From NCBI GenBank assembly GCA_021730985.1, contig JAKFYI010000022.1, positions 101,008-165,007 on the forward strand: 64,000 nucleotides of DNA, read 5' to 3'. A program made the position numbers and the translations under genes. The stretch is from Hyphomicrobiales bacterium (GTDB taxonomy: Bacteria; Pseudomonadota; Alphaproteobacteria; Rhizobiales; Xanthobacteraceae). The notes beneath the pieces are model-generated. The model saw only the letters and a program-made list of their open reading frames with translations, was not told the DNA's origin and made no database searches. Shown in pieces: positions 18,824 to 28,401 of this stretch. Position 1 is the stretch's first letter, and each line of letters opens with the position of its first letter.

Positions 18824-19308
18824 TGGCTCACAGGCTCCGTCCAGAAATCTGCAGGAGTCTCTACTTCGATCTGCTCACGATGCTTTGACATGTAAGTAAA
18901 GACCTGGCGATACACATGATCCAGTTCGTCATAGAGATCGCCATCAAATTTATGAAGCTGCGTCTTCACGTCGTCCGGCATAGAGTTGACCGCTGCAAGA
19001 AAGCTTGGCTCATCTCCCCAACGCGTGCCCGAACCGGCCAAGGTCATCGCCGACTCGAGGATTGTGGCAGCGTGCTGCGCGTCGATGACCCGCAAGATGT
19101 CGATCATGGGCTCGGCACGGTCGCGACTTGAATTATGAAAATACTGCAGGAGGCCACCGTTGCAGACCTCGGTTGCCAACTCCCAGGTTCCGATCAACGC
19201 CTGTTCCGCGGTGCTTAGTTCGTCGAAACAAAGCAAGTTCATGTAGAGTTCGTTGCTGCCTACCAAGTCATTCAATTTCCCAGTTATCGGGTCAGACCCG
19301 TATGTCAT
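18820..19308 (-). CDS. DUF4375 (DMP19-like) protein inserted between ureA and ureB
   Basis: A 162-residue soluble, acidic protein; the start MTYGSDP at 19308 is preferred, with MRLQCSF at 19344 as alternative. The segment [21 protein letters not shown] followed by a helical [18 protein letters not shown] stretch is the DUF4375 signature. Function is unknown; some relatives occur in toxin-immunity or regulatory settings. It lies 32 bp after ureA and overlaps the ureB start, so it belongs to the urease operon as built here. Most urease operons have ureB directly after ureA. Confidence 0.85.
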   Translation of the reverse strand: MTYGSDPITGKLNDLVGSNELYMNLLCFDELSTAEQALIGTWELATEVCNGGLLQYFHNSSRDRAEPMIDILRVIDAQHAATILESAMTLAGSGTRWGDEPSFLAAVNSMPDDVKTQLHKFDGDLYDELDHVYRQVFTYMSKHREQIEVETPADFWTEPVSQ

Positions 19309-19340
19309 CGTGTCACCCCCAGCAAAGCTACATTGCAGTC

Positions 19341-19643
19341 TCACCTGATCGGTTCATGCACCGTCACCAGCTTGGTGCCGTCGGGGAACGTCGCCTCGAC
19401 CTGGATGTCGTGGATCATCTCGGCAATGCCGTCCATCACCTGCGCGCGGGTGATGACATGGGCGCCCGCTTCCATGAGCTGCGCCACCGTCTTGCCGTCG
19501 CGCGCACCCTCCAGGATGAAATCGGAGATCAGCGCCACCGCTTCGGGGTGGTTAAGCTTGACGCCGCGCTCCAGCCTGCGCCGCGCAACCATCGCGGCCA
19601 TCGCGATCAGCAGCTTGTCCTTTTCCCTCGGCGTCAGATTCAT
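19341..19643 (-). CDS. ureA: Urease gamma subunit UreA
   Basis: A 100-residue structural subunit of the urease apoenzyme. It starts [20 protein letters not shown] and contains [25 protein letters not shown] and the C-terminal [19 protein letters not shown]. Sequence and length are standard. It is preceded by ureD after an eight-base gap and followed by the DUF4375 gene rather than ureB. Confidence 0.98.
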   Translation of the reverse strand: MNLTPREKDKLLIAMAAMVARRRLERGVKLNHPEAVALISDFILEGARDGKTVAQLMEAGAHVITRAQVMDGIAEMIHDIQVEATFPDGTKLVTVHEPIR

Positions 19644-19651
19644 CGTTCGTC

Positions 19652-20473
<822 letters not shown>

Positions 20474-20483
20474 AAGAACACTC

Positions 20484-21179
20484 CTAGATCGCCAACGACC
20501 GCTTCAGCGCGGCATCGTCGAGGCTAGCCTTGTTTGCCGAATAAACAACGGCGCCGCGATCCAGAACCGCGAAATTGTCGCCGAGCTCGCTGGCGAAATC
20601 GAGATATTGCTCCACCAGCACGATCGCCATCTGCTTGAGCGACCGCAGATAGACGATGGCTCGCCCGATATCCTTGATGATCGACGGCTGAATGCCCTCA
20701 GTCGGCTCGTCAAGCAGAAGAAGCCTTGGCCGCATCACCAGCGCGCGGCCGATCGCGAGTTGCTGCTGCTGTCCGCCGGACAAGTCCCCGCCACGCCGCC
20801 GCAGCATGTCGTGCAGCACCGGGAACAGCGAGAACACGTCATCGGGAATAGAACGCCGATCACGCGACAGGGGAGCAAATCCCGACTTGAGGTTCTCTTC
20901 GACGGTCAACAGCGGAAAGATTTCGCGGCCCTGCGGCACGTAGGCGATGCCCCGGCGCGCTCGTTCATAGGGCTTGAGCCTCGTCGCGTCTTCGCCTTCC
21001 CAGACGATGGTGCCACCGCTCACCGGATGCTGCCCGGCCAGCGCGCCCAGCAGGCTGGTCTTGCCGACTCCATTGCGGCCCAGCACGCAAGTCACCTCGC
21101 CGATCTGCGCCTGCAGCGACACGCCGCGCAACGCCTGGGCGGCGCCGTAGTGCAGATCGATGGATTTGACCTCGAGCAT
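20484..21179 (-). CDS. urtE: Urea ABC transporter ATPase UrtE
   Basis: A 231-residue ATPase starting MLEVKSIDLHYGAAQALRGV. Walker A is LGRNGVGKTSLLGA, the signature is GGDLSGGQQQQLAIGRAL, and Walker B is LLLLDEPTEGIQPSIIKDIGRA. GIQPSII is a strong UrtE hallmark, and the AYVPQGREIFPLLTVEENL Q-loop is normal. It starts two bases after urtD ends and leads directly into ureD. Confidence 0.97.
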   Translation of the reverse strand: MLEVKSIDLHYGAAQALRGVSLQAQIGEVTCVLGRNGVGKTSLLGALAGQHPVSGGTIVWEGEDATRLKPYERARRGIAYVPQGREIFPLLTVEENLKSGFAPLSRDRRSIPDDVFSLFPVLHDMLRRRGGDLSGGQQQQLAIGRALVMRPRLLLLDEPTEGIQPSIIKDIGRAIVYLRSLKQMAIVLVEQYLDFASELGDNFAVLDRGAVVYSANKASLDDAALKRSLAI

Positions 21180-21181
21180 CG

Positions 21182-21943
21182 CTAGCGCCCCAAATACACT
21201 TCGATGACGCGCTCGTTCTCCGAAACCTGGTCGATCGTGCCCTCCGCAATCGCGGTGCCTTCGTGCAGGCACGTCACCTTGACGCCGAGTTCGCGGACGA
21301 AGGCCATGTCGTGCTCGACCACAATCACGGTCTTGTCGCGATTGATCTGCTTCAGCAGTTCGGCGGTCTGCCGCGTCTCGGCATCGGTCATGCCGGCGAC
21401 CGGCTCATCGACCAGCAGAAGCTTCGGCTCCTGCGCGAGCAGCATGCCGATCTCAAGCCACTGCTTCTGGCCATGCGCCAGGCTGCCGGCCGGGCGGTCG
21501 CGCACCGGGCCAAGGCGGATAGTCTCAAGCACGCTGGCAACACGTTGCATTTCGTCATCGGTTTCGTGCCATCGCAGTGTGGCGTAGGGCCGGCGATCGT
21601 TCTTGAGCGCCAGAAGAAGATTGTCCTCCACCGTGTGCATCTCGAACACGGTCGGCTTCTGAAACTTGCGCCCGATGCCGAGCGTCGCAATCTGCGTTTC
21701 ATCGAGCTTGGAGAGATCGTGGGTGCCTTCGAAGAATACGTCGCCGGTGTCGGGCCGGGTTTTTCCGGTAACAATATCCATCATGGTTGTCTTGCCCGCG
21801 CCATTCGGACCGATAATGGCGCGCATCTCGCCGGGCTCAATCATAAGCGAAAGGTTGTTGATGGCGCGAAATCCGTCGAACGAGACATGCACACCGTTCA
21901 GGTAGAGCAGAGCCGTGGTGGTTGGGGCTGGCATGACGATCAT
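21182..21943 (-). CDS. urtD: Urea ABC transporter ATPase UrtD
   Basis: A 253-residue ATPase. Walker A is GPNGAGKTTMMDIVTGKTRPDTG, the signature region is AGSLAHGQKQWLEIGMLLAQEP, and Walker B is LLLVDEPVAGMTDAE. TGKTRPDTG and SHGQKQWLEIGM-like segments are typical of UrtD. It works with UrtE beneath the UrtB-UrtC pore. It overlaps the urtC stop by four bases. Confidence 0.97.
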   Translation of the reverse strand: MIVMPAPTTTALLYLNGVHVSFDGFRAINNLSLMIEPGEMRAIIGPNGAGKTTMMDIVTGKTRPDTGDVFFEGTHDLSKLDETQIATLGIGRKFQKPTVFEMHTVEDNLLLALKNDRRPYATLRWHETDDEMQRVASVLETIRLGPVRDRPAGSLAHGQKQWLEIGMLLAQEPKLLLVDEPVAGMTDAETRQTAELLKQINRDKTVIVVEHDMAFVRELGVKVTCLHEGTAIAEGTIDQVSENERVIEVYLGR

Positions 21944-23103
21944 TCCGCCGGACGAGGCGCTGGTTCGGCTGCGGCCGTGGCAGCGCGGTCCGCCGACGCC
22001 TGCGCACTACGCTGTGCGCGCCAGTGCCGCCAGGTGCCGACGATGCCGCGCGGCAGAAGCAGCGTCACCAGGATGAATAGGCTGCCAAGCACGAACAGCC
22101 AGTACGGCGCCAGCGCGCCGCTGGTGAAGGTGGTCTTGCCATAGTTAACCAGCAGCGCGCCGATCACGGGCCCGATCAGTGTGCCGCGGCCGCCGACCGC
22201 GACCCAGATCACCGCCTCAATGGAGTTGGCCGGCGAGAACTCGCTTGGGTTGATGATGCCGACCTGTGGCACGTAAAGCGCGCCGGCAACCCCGGCCATG
22301 CAGGCCGATAGCGTGAACACGAAAAGTTTATAGGATTCGGCGCGGTATCCGAGGAACCGGGTTCGCGGCTCAGCGTCGCGCACCGCCACGAGAACCTTGC
22401 CGAATTTGGATGTCACCAGGGCCCGGCAGACGAGAAAGCCCAGCGCCAGCGCCACGCAGGAGACAAAGAACAGCGCGGCGCGGGTGCCCTGCGCCTGCAC
22501 ATTGAAGCCGAGGATGTCCTTGAAATCGGTCAGACCGTTGTTTCCACCGAAGCCGAAGTCGTTTCGGAAGAAAGCCAGCAGCAGTGCGTAGGTCATCGCC
22601 TGGGTGATGATCGAGAGATAGACGCCGGTGACGCGGCTGCGGAACGCAAACCAGCCGAACACGAAGGCGAGCGCACCGGGCACCAGAACGATCATCAGGA
22701 GCGCGTAAGGAAAGTGCTGAAAGCCGTACCAGAACACCGGCAACTCGGGCCAGTTCAGGAACACCATGAAGTCCGGAAGTTCGGGATGCGCGTAGACACC
22801 GCGCGTGCCGATCTGGCGCATTAGATACATCCCCATGGCGTAGCCGCCGAGCGCGAAGAATGCGCCGTGACCGAGCGAGAGGATGCCGCAATAACCCCAG
22901 ATCAGATCGATCGAGAGTGCGAGCAGAGCGTAGCAGAGGTATTTGCCGAACAGCGCGACCAGATACGTCGGAACATGCAGCGCCGACGACGGCGGAAATG
23001 CCAGGTTGAGGAATGGCACCAGCACCGCAATGACCCCGAGCACCGCGAGAAAGATCAGCGCGCCGCGGTCGAGCATCCTCAGCAAAGGATGACCCGCCAT
23101 CAT
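21940..23103 (-). CDS. urtC: Urea ABC transporter permease UrtC
   Basis: A 387-residue integral membrane permease. The start at 23103 makes an ATGA overlap with urtB. Family features are the LALSIDLIWGYCGILSLGHGAFFALGGY segment, the periplasmic WPELPVFWYGFQHF loop and the late EAVIWVAVGGRGTLIGPVIGA helix. The C-terminal tail is Ala-rich and of low complexity. Confidence 0.96.
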   Translation of the reverse strand: MMAGHPLLRMLDRGALIFLAVLGVIAVLVPFLNLAFPPSSALHVPTYLVALFGKYLCYALLALSIDLIWGYCGILSLGHGAFFALGGYAMGMYLMRQIGTRGVYAHPELPDFMVFLNWPELPVFWYGFQHFPYALLMIVLVPGALAFVFGWFAFRSRVTGVYLSIITQAMTYALLLAFFRNDFGFGGNNGLTDFKDILGFNVQAQGTRAALFFVSCVALALGFLVCRALVTSKFGKVLVAVRDAEPRTRFLGYRAESYKLFVFTLSACMAGVAGALYVPQVGIINPSEFSPANSIEAVIWVAVGGRGTLIGPVIGALLVNYGKTTFTSGALAPYWLFVLGSLFILVTLLLPRGIVGTWRHWRAQRSAQASADRAATAAAEPAPRPAE

Positions 23104-24710
23104 GCTTCCACCGCCCTGCCCTTGAGCGCGAACAAGCCGCGCGGGCGCTTCTGGATGAACAGGATGATGATGACTAGAATCGCGATCTTGGCGAGCACAG
23201 CGCCCGCATAAGGCTCGAGGAACTTGTTGGCGATACCGAGCGTGAACGCGCCAACCAGCGTGCCCCACAGATTGCCGACGCCGCCGAACACCACGACCAT
23301 GAAGCTGTCAATGATGTAGCTCTGACCGAGATTGGGGCTGACGTTGTCGATCTGCGACAGCGCAACGCCTGCGATGCCGGCGATGCCCGAGCCAAGCCCG
23401 AAGGTCAGCGCATCGACGCGTGCGGTGCGAATGCCCATCGAGGCAGCCATGGAACGATTCTGAGTGACCGCCCGCATCTCAAGGCCGAGCCGCGTGAACC
23501 GCAGCAATCCGAGCAGAGCCACGAACACCACAAGAGTAAATACAACGATCCAGAGCCGGTTGTAGGTGATGGTGAGGTGCCCGACCTCGAACGCGCCGCT
23601 CATCCAAGACGGATTGCCGACCTCCTTGTTGGTTGGCCCGAATGCGGTTCGCACGGCCTGCTGCAGAACGAGCGAAAGGCCCCAGGTCGCCAACAGTGTT
23701 TCCAGTGGGCGGCCATAGAGGAAGCGGATAATCCCCTGCTCGATCAGGATGCCAATGGCGCCTGCGACCAGAAATGCGAGCGGCACTGCCATCAGCAGCG
23801 AATAGTCGAACAGCGCGGGGTTGTGCTGCCGGATCAAATCCTGAACGATGTAGGTGACGTAGGCGCCAAGCATGACCATTTCGCCGTGCGCCATGTTGAT
23901 CACGCCCATCACGCCGAACGTGATCGCCAGCCCAATCGCAGCAAGCAGCAGCACCGACCCGAGCGAGATGCCGTACCAGGCGTTCTGCGCCGCGGTCCAT
24001 ACGGCGAGCTGGCTGTGAATACCGGCGATGGCGTCGCGCGCGGCGTTCTTGATTGCCGGCGGCGTATCCGCCGGCAGGCCGGCAAGCGCGTTTACCGCCT
24101 CCTGGTCGCCGCGGACACGGATCGCCGCCACCGCGTCGATCCTCTCGGCCTCGCTCGCGCCTTCGGAGTACAAGATCACCGCGGCGCGCGCCTCGTTCAT
24201 GGCACGCTTGATCCGTGTGTCGGTTTCCTTGGCGAGGGCTGCGTCCAGCGCCGGCAGCACGCCTTCATCGCGCGACTTAAATACGGCTTGCGCCGATTCA
24301 TAGCGCCGTGCCGGGCTCGGCGCCAAAAGCGACAGCCCGCCGATGGCCGCATCGATCACGCCGCGCAGGCGGTTGTTGGTATCGACCGCCGCGAGATCGG
24401 CAGGTGTATCGCCTTCGGCTGCCTGTCCGGTCGCGGCGCTGAAAAGCTTTCCGGCCTTGTCCTTGATGTAGACCGACTTCTTTTCCGGGCTGTAGTGCAG
24501 GCGGTCTTCCTTGAGCGCCTCCAGCACCATCGCAGCGCGCGAGTCACCGCTGGCGGCCACCTTGCCGATGCCGGTTTCAACCTCACCGAAATCGTCGATC
24601 AGGAAGTGTTCGAGCGCCTCGTCGAGGCCGGCGGCGTGGGCCGCGGAGCCCGCGAGCACCAGCATCAGCGCCAATAGGAATGCGCCCAGGCGGTCCTTCA
24701 CAAAGCGCAT
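23100..24710 (-). CDS. urtB: Urea ABC transporter permease UrtB with periplasmic N-terminal domain
   Basis: A 536-residue protein. The start at 24710 (MRFVKDRLGAFLLALMLVLA) gives a signal sequence. About 230 residues of soluble, repeat-like helical domain follow, then a LivH-type permease from ISLGSVLLLAAIGLAITFG onward. Motifs VMGVINMAHGEMVMLGAYV and VFGGVGNLWGTLVGAF identify the permease. The N-terminal domain is normal for UrtB. A hairpin separates it from urtA. Confidence 0.95.
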   Translation of the reverse strand: MRFVKDRLGAFLLALMLVLAGSAAHAAGLDEALEHFLIDDFGEVETGIGKVAASGDSRAAMVLEALKEDRLHYSPEKKSVYIKDKAGKLFSAATGQAAEGDTPADLAAVDTNNRLRGVIDAAIGGLSLLAPSPARRYESAQAVFKSRDEGVLPALDAALAKETDTRIKRAMNEARAAVILYSEGASEAERIDAVAAIRVRGDQEAVNALAGLPADTPPAIKNAARDAIAGIHSQLAVWTAAQNAWYGISLGSVLLLAAIGLAITFGVMGVINMAHGEMVMLGAYVTYIVQDLIRQHNPALFDYSLLMAVPLAFLVAGAIGILIEQGIIRFLYGRPLETLLATWGLSLVLQQAVRTAFGPTNKEVGNPSWMSGAFEVGHLTITYNRLWIVVFTLVVFVALLGLLRFTRLGLEMRAVTQNRSMAASMGIRTARVDALTFGLGSGIAGIAGVALSQIDNVSPNLGQSYIIDSFMVVVFGGVGNLWGTLVGAFTLGIANKFLEPYAGAVLAKIAILVIIILFIQKRPRGLFALKGRAVEA

Positions 24711-24736
24711 TGCGTTCAGTCCCGGCGGCATGACCT

Positions 24737-24765
24737 GGGAGACGGCGGCACCGCCGCCGCCTCCC
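24737..24765 (-). promoter_or_regulatory. Hairpin between urtA and urtB
   Basis: In the transcript, two 13-nt arms pair across a three-base loop with a single G-U wobble (GGGAG and CTCCC at the base, GGCGGC and GCCGCC at the tip). It lies about 40 nt after the urtA stop. No U-run follows, so it probably stabilises or attenuates rather than terminates. Confidence 0.7.
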
Positions 24766-24802
24766 TTTGGTAGCAAAAGTTAGATCGGCTGATGCGCCGG
24801 CG

Positions 24803-26101
24803 CTAGGCGCCGCCGCACTTGTTGGTCTTGGTGTTGAAGTTGCCGCACTTCTTGGTGACCCAATCGCCGATCAAGTCCTTCGACCCGTCGAGGTTCTTCG
24901 ACCAGGCGTCGCCCGCCACCAGACCCGGCGTCTTCCAGACCACCTTGAACTGCCCATCGGCCCGCACTTCGCCGATGAACACCGGCTTGGTGATGTGATG
25001 GTTGGGCAGCATCTTCGACACGCCGCCGGTCAGGTTTGGAGCCTCGATGCCGGGTAGCGCGTCGATGACCTTGTCCGGATCGGTGGACTTGGCCTTCTCG
25101 ACCGCCTTCACCCACATCGCGAAGCCGATGACGTGTGCTTCCATCGGATCGTTGGTGACCTTCTTTGGATCTTTCTTGAAGGCCTTCCATTTGGCGATGA
25201 ATTCGTCATTGGCCTTGCTCTTGACCGACTGGAAGTAGTTCCAGGCAGCCATGTGACCGAGTAGCGGCTTGGTGTCGATGCCGGCGAGTTCTTCCTCGCC
25301 GACCGAGAACGCGACCGACGGGATGTCACTCGCCTTGACGCCCTGGTTGCCGAGTTCCTTGTAGAACGGCACGTTCGCGTCGCCGTTGATGGTCGATACG
25401 ATCGCGGTCTTCTTGCCCGCCGAACCGAACTTCTTGATGTCGGCGACGATGGTCTGCCAGTCGGAGTGACCGAACGGCGTGTAGTTGATCATGATGTCTT
25501 CCTGCGCGACGCCCTTCGACTTCAGATACGCCTCGAGGATTTTGTTGGTTGTGCGCGGATAGACGTAGTCGGTGCCCGCCAGCACCCAGCGCTTCACGGA
25601 ACCGCCCTGCTTGGTCATCAGGTAATCGACTGCCGGAATCGCCTGCTGGTTCGGCGCCGCGCCAGTGTAGAACACGTTGCGCTCGCTCTCCTCGCCCTCG
25701 TACTGCACCGGGTAGAACAGGATCGAGTTGAGCTCCTTGAACACCGGCAGCACGGACTTGCGCGACACCGACGTCCAGCAGCCGAATACGACGGAAACCT
25801 TCTCCTTGGTGATGAGTTCGCGGGCCTTCTCCGCGAACAACGGCCAGTTCGAGGCCGGATCGACGACAACGGCTTCGAGCTTCTTGCCCAGCAATCCGCC
25901 CTTCTTGTTCTGCTCCTCGATGAGGAACAGCATCGTGTCCTTCAAGGTGGTCTCGCTGATCGCCATGGTACCTGACAGCGAATGCAGGATGCCGACCTTG
26001 ATGGTCTCCTGGGCCTGGGCCGGCAGCATCGCCGCGAGGCCGAAGGCAATTCCGGCCGACGCCATCAGGCATCGGCGGGTCATCGGATTAGAATTTCGCA
26101 T
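24803..26101 (-). CDS. urtA: Urea ABC transporter substrate-binding protein UrtA
   Basis: A 432-residue periplasmic receptor for urea. The start at 26101 follows a GAGGA ribosome site; a Met farther upstream would overlap the sigma-54 promoter. The signal region MTRRCLMASAGIAFGLAAML has Tat-like twin Arg, with cleavage after AQA. The mature part begins ETIKVGILHSLSGTMAISET. FGCWTSVSRKSVLPVFKELN and LFYPVQYEGEESERNVFYTG are specific to UrtA and its amide-binding relative FmdD. The adjacent urease genes support urea. Confidence 0.96.
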   Translation of the reverse strand: MRNSNPMTRRCLMASAGIAFGLAAMLPAQAQETIKVGILHSLSGTMAISETTLKDTMLFLIEEQNKKGGLLGKKLEAVVVDPASNWPLFAEKARELITKEKVSVVFGCWTSVSRKSVLPVFKELNSILFYPVQYEGEESERNVFYTGAAPNQQAIPAVDYLMTKQGGSVKRWVLAGTDYVYPRTTNKILEAYLKSKGVAQEDIMINYTPFGHSDWQTIVADIKKFGSAGKKTAIVSTINGDANVPFYKELGNQGVKASDIPSVAFSVGEEELAGIDTKPLLGHMAAWNYFQSVKSKANDEFIAKWKAFKKDPKKVTNDPMEAHVIGFAMWVKAVEKAKSTDPDKVIDALPGIEAPNLTGGVSKMLPNHHITKPVFIGEVRADGQFKVVWKTPGLVAGDAWSKNLDGSKDLIGDWVTKKCGNFNTKTNKCGGA

Positions 26102-26164
26102 GGGGGGTCCTCTGCGTTTGACGCGCGCGTTGGGCCCGGCGGGCTTGGGCGCAGGGACGTTGTG

Positions 26165-26179
26165 GCAAGCCATGTGCCA
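26165..26179 (-). promoter_or_regulatory. Sigma-54 promoter upstream of urtA
   Basis: Read on the minus strand, the sequence is TGGCAC-ATGGC-TTGC, an exact -24/-12 RpoN element with correct spacing. Initiation is predicted near 26153, leaving a leader of about 50 nt before urtA. RpoN with NtrC controls nitrogen-scavenging genes in this group, which fits urea import and urease. Confidence 0.85.
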
Positions 26180-26249
26180 ACCGTTAACTTTTTGATATAG
26201 CATTGAAATTTAGAGGGTATTTGCCTCCGCTCAAGGCGCAGGCGGTGTC

Positions 26250-26286
26250 CATTGCCTAATTTTTAGGCCATTGCTTATTTTTAGTC
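26250..26286. promoter_or_regulatory. Repeats upstream of the urtA promoter
   Basis: A perfect dyad GCCTAA-TTT-TTAGGC (26254-26268) overlaps two near-identical direct repeats starting CATTGC and ending TTTTTAG (26250-26266 and 26269-26285). They lie about 75-105 bp upstream of the sigma-54 element, where an activator could bind. They do not match the usual NtrC site, so the binding protein is unknown. The divergent DUF6494 gene could also use them. Confidence 0.5.
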
Positions 26287-26369
26287 CGAGCGGACGAAAG
26301 CCACGCCCCGCCTCACTTTTTGCGGCCTTGTTCCGTTAAACAGAACGGCAGGATTTTCAGGAGCGGTCC

Positions 26370-26576
26370 ATGAACGAAGATGTGCTGAACGGCAGCATTC
26401 GCAAATTCCTCAAGACCGTCGGTGTGACATCGCAGCGCGAGATCGAGAAAGCTGTGCGCGAAGGCGTTGCGCGCGGCGCGATCAAGGGCAACGAGACGCT
26501 GCCGGCGAAGATAGTCCTTACTCTCGGCGGTGTGGCACTGTCTTGGACGGTCGATGGCTCGATCGAACTCGAATAG
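26370..26576 (+). CDS. DUF6494 small protein
   Basis: A 68-residue protein starting MNEDVLNGSIRKFLKTVGVT after a GGAG ribosome site. The whole protein matches the small DUF6494 type: a helical N-terminal half with an SQREIEKAVREGVARG stretch, then a short strand-rich LTLGGVALSWTVDGSIEL end. Function is unknown. It diverges from urtA and is followed 15 bp later by a peptidase gene. Confidence 0.85.
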   Translation: MNEDVLNGSIRKFLKTVGVTSQREIEKAVREGVARGAIKGNETLPAKIVLTLGGVALSWTVDGSIELE

Positions 26577-26591
26577 CGGTGCTTGAAGCCG

Positions 26592-28112
26592 ATGCGTCTC
26601 GCACTGGTCCTAACGGCGCTCACATTGATTGCCGCGCCACTGACGGTCATGGCACAGGACCGGCCGGCCCGCGCCGAACGTCCAGAACGCGCGGAGCGTG
26701 GCGCGCGAGCGGAGCAGACATCCGACGCGCAGGGCGTGCTACGCCTTCTTCCCTCCGACGCGGTGAGCGAGAAGACGATCGCGGTCAACGGCCGCACGAT
26801 CGCCTACACCGCGACTGCGGGAACGCTCTCGCTGTTCGACCAGAACGGCGAGCGGAGCGCCGCGGTTTTCTATACCGCCTACGTCGCCAAGGTTGGCGAC
26901 CGGACCAGGCGTCCGGTCACGTTCGTCTTCAACGGCGGTCCGGGCGCAGCCTCGGCGTATCTGCATCTCGGTTTGGTGGGACCACGCATCGTCGATTTCG
27001 GCCCTGAAGGCCGCGGCGGCGCCGCGGCCAGGATGGTTGATAATCCCGACACATGGCTCGGATTCACCGATCTGGTGATGATCGATCCGATCAGTTCAGG
27101 CTGGAGTCGCACGGCAAAACCGGATGCAGCCGGCGCCTTCTTCGGCGTGCGGCGCGACGCCGAGATGCTTGCCAAGGTGATCGCACTCTATGTGGCAAAC
27201 AACAGCCGCAGCGCGTCGCCGAAGTATCTGCTGGGCGAAAGCTACGGCGGGTTCCGGGCCGCCAAGGTTGCGCGTGCGCTCCAGGTCGAACAAGGCATCG
27301 TGCCGTCCGGCATCATCATGGTATCGCCGATGCTGGAGGCATCGCTGCAATGGGCGGGCACGTCGAACGCGCTCGGCGCGGCGCTTCACTTTCCTTCGAT
27401 TGCCGCAACCGAACTCGACCGCACTCGCACCTACACGCCGGCGGCGATGGCCGAAATCGAGCGTTTCGCGCTCAACGAGTATCTCGTGACGCTCGCCGGT
27501 GCACCTCTCACGCCAGAGGGTGCCAAGGCATTTTACGGCCGGGTGGCGCAGATGACCGGGCTTTCCATCGACGCCGTGGAGAAGGCGCGCGCCTACGTGC
27601 GCGGCCCGTATCTGCGGGCGTTGCGCGACCGCGGCGAGGTCGTGAGCTATTACGACGGAACGTTCGCCGCACCGGACCCGTTCCCCGAAAGCGAAAGCCG
27701 CCGCGCCGCGGATCCTTTGCTCGACGGCTTCACGCGCGCGCTGTCCGGCTCATTCGTCGGCTATGCGCGTGACGAACTCGGCTTCAAGACCGACATGACT
27801 TACGTGCTGCTGGCCGATGGCGTCGCCGGTAAGTGGGATTGGGGCGACCGCCGCCATCCGCCGGGTGCCGCCGAAGATCTGCGCCAGCTCCTGTCGCTGG
27901 AGCCATCATTCCGGCTGCTGATCGCCCATGGCCGCAGCGATCTGGTCACGCCGCACGGCGTCACGCGCTACGTGCTCGACAACATTCCACCGATCGGTGC
28001 GCCGGGCAGGGTTGCGCTCAAGCTCTACCGCGGCGGCCACATGTTCTACTTCGACGCGGAGTCGAGAAAGGCGTTCGGCCGGGAGGCGTCAGCGTTTTTC
28101 GGCAACATGTGA
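26592..28112 (+). CDS. Exported S10-family serine carboxypeptidase-like protein
   Basis: A 506-residue secreted hydrolase of the alpha/beta fold. A signal peptide (MRLALVLTALTLIAAPLTVM) is followed by a low-complexity Arg/Glu/Ala linker. The oxyanion segment is TFVFNGGPGAASAYLHLG. The triad is Ser217 in GESYGG, Asp450 in AHGRSDLVTP and His483 in YRGGHMFY. S10 enzymes remove C-terminal residues; bacterial members are poorly studied, and the periplasmic substrate here is unknown. A TTG nine bases upstream is an alternative start. Confidence 0.92.
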   Translation: MRLALVLTALTLIAAPLTVMAQDRPARAERPERAERGARAEQTSDAQGVLRLLPSDAVSEKTIAVNGRTIAYTATAGTLSLFDQNGERSAAVFYTAYVAKVGDRTRRPVTFVFNGGPGAASAYLHLGLVGPRIVDFGPEGRGGAAARMVDNPDTWLGFTDLVMIDPISSGWSRTAKPDAAGAFFGVRRDAEMLAKVIALYVANNSRSASPKYLLGESYGGFRAAKVARALQVEQGIVPSGIIMVSPMLEASLQWAGTSNALGAALHFPSIAATELDRTRTYTPAAMAEIERFALNEYLVTLAGAPLTPEGAKAFYGRVAQMTGLSIDAVEKARAYVRGPYLRALRDRGEVVSYYDGTFAAPDPFPESESRRAADPLLDGFTRALSGSFVGYARDELGFKTDMTYVLLADGVAGKWDWGDRRHPPGAAEDLRQLLSLEPSFRLLIAHGRSDLVTPHGVTRYVLDNIPPIGAPGRVALKLYRGGHMFYFDAESRKAFGREASAFFGNM

Positions 28113-28131
28113 CACGCCACACAGGAACGGC

Positions 28132-28200
28132 GTGACCGGCATCACCACCGGCCAGTCGCCACAGCCCGGGACGAGCGGAAATCCGGTGATGATCCGCTAA
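28132..28200 (+). CDS. Possible 22-residue small ORF before a terminator
   Basis: GTG 28132 follows an AGGAAC ribosome-like site and opens a 22-codon frame (VTGITTGQSPQPGTSGNPVM, then IR) that ends 18 bp before a strong terminator. There is no family match and no codon-bias test is possible by eye. It may be a leader, a small protein or chance. Confidence 0.25.
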   Translation: MTGITTGQSPQPGTSGNPVMIR

Positions 28201-28218
28201 GTCAGGCCATCGCCGGCG

Positions 28219-28248
28219 AAAAGGGGCCGCTCTGGGCGGCTCCTTTTT
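28219..28248 (+). terminator. Rho-independent terminator after the S10 peptidase gene
   Basis: AAAAGGGGCCGC pairs with GCGGCTCCTTTT (one G-U wobble) across a five-base loop, and a T-run follows on the plus strand. It would end the DUF6494/peptidase transcript before the Ku gene. Confidence 0.85.
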
Positions 28249-28401
28249 CATTCGACACCTCGACCACCCCGTTAACCCTTTAAGGGCGCGAACGATTTGA
28301 ACTTATCCAGGTCACCAAGCCGTTTGAAAAGGGAACGCAAAAGCTCCGCTCCGTGTTATTCTCCACCGATCGGGTAACAGTCACGCGTTGGGGTGGGTTT
28401 C

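Noticed and set aside
28132..28200. Riboswitch or attenuator in the region before the Ku gene
   Set aside because: No known riboswitch core is visible; the hairpin at 28219-28248 is explained as the terminator of the upstream operon.
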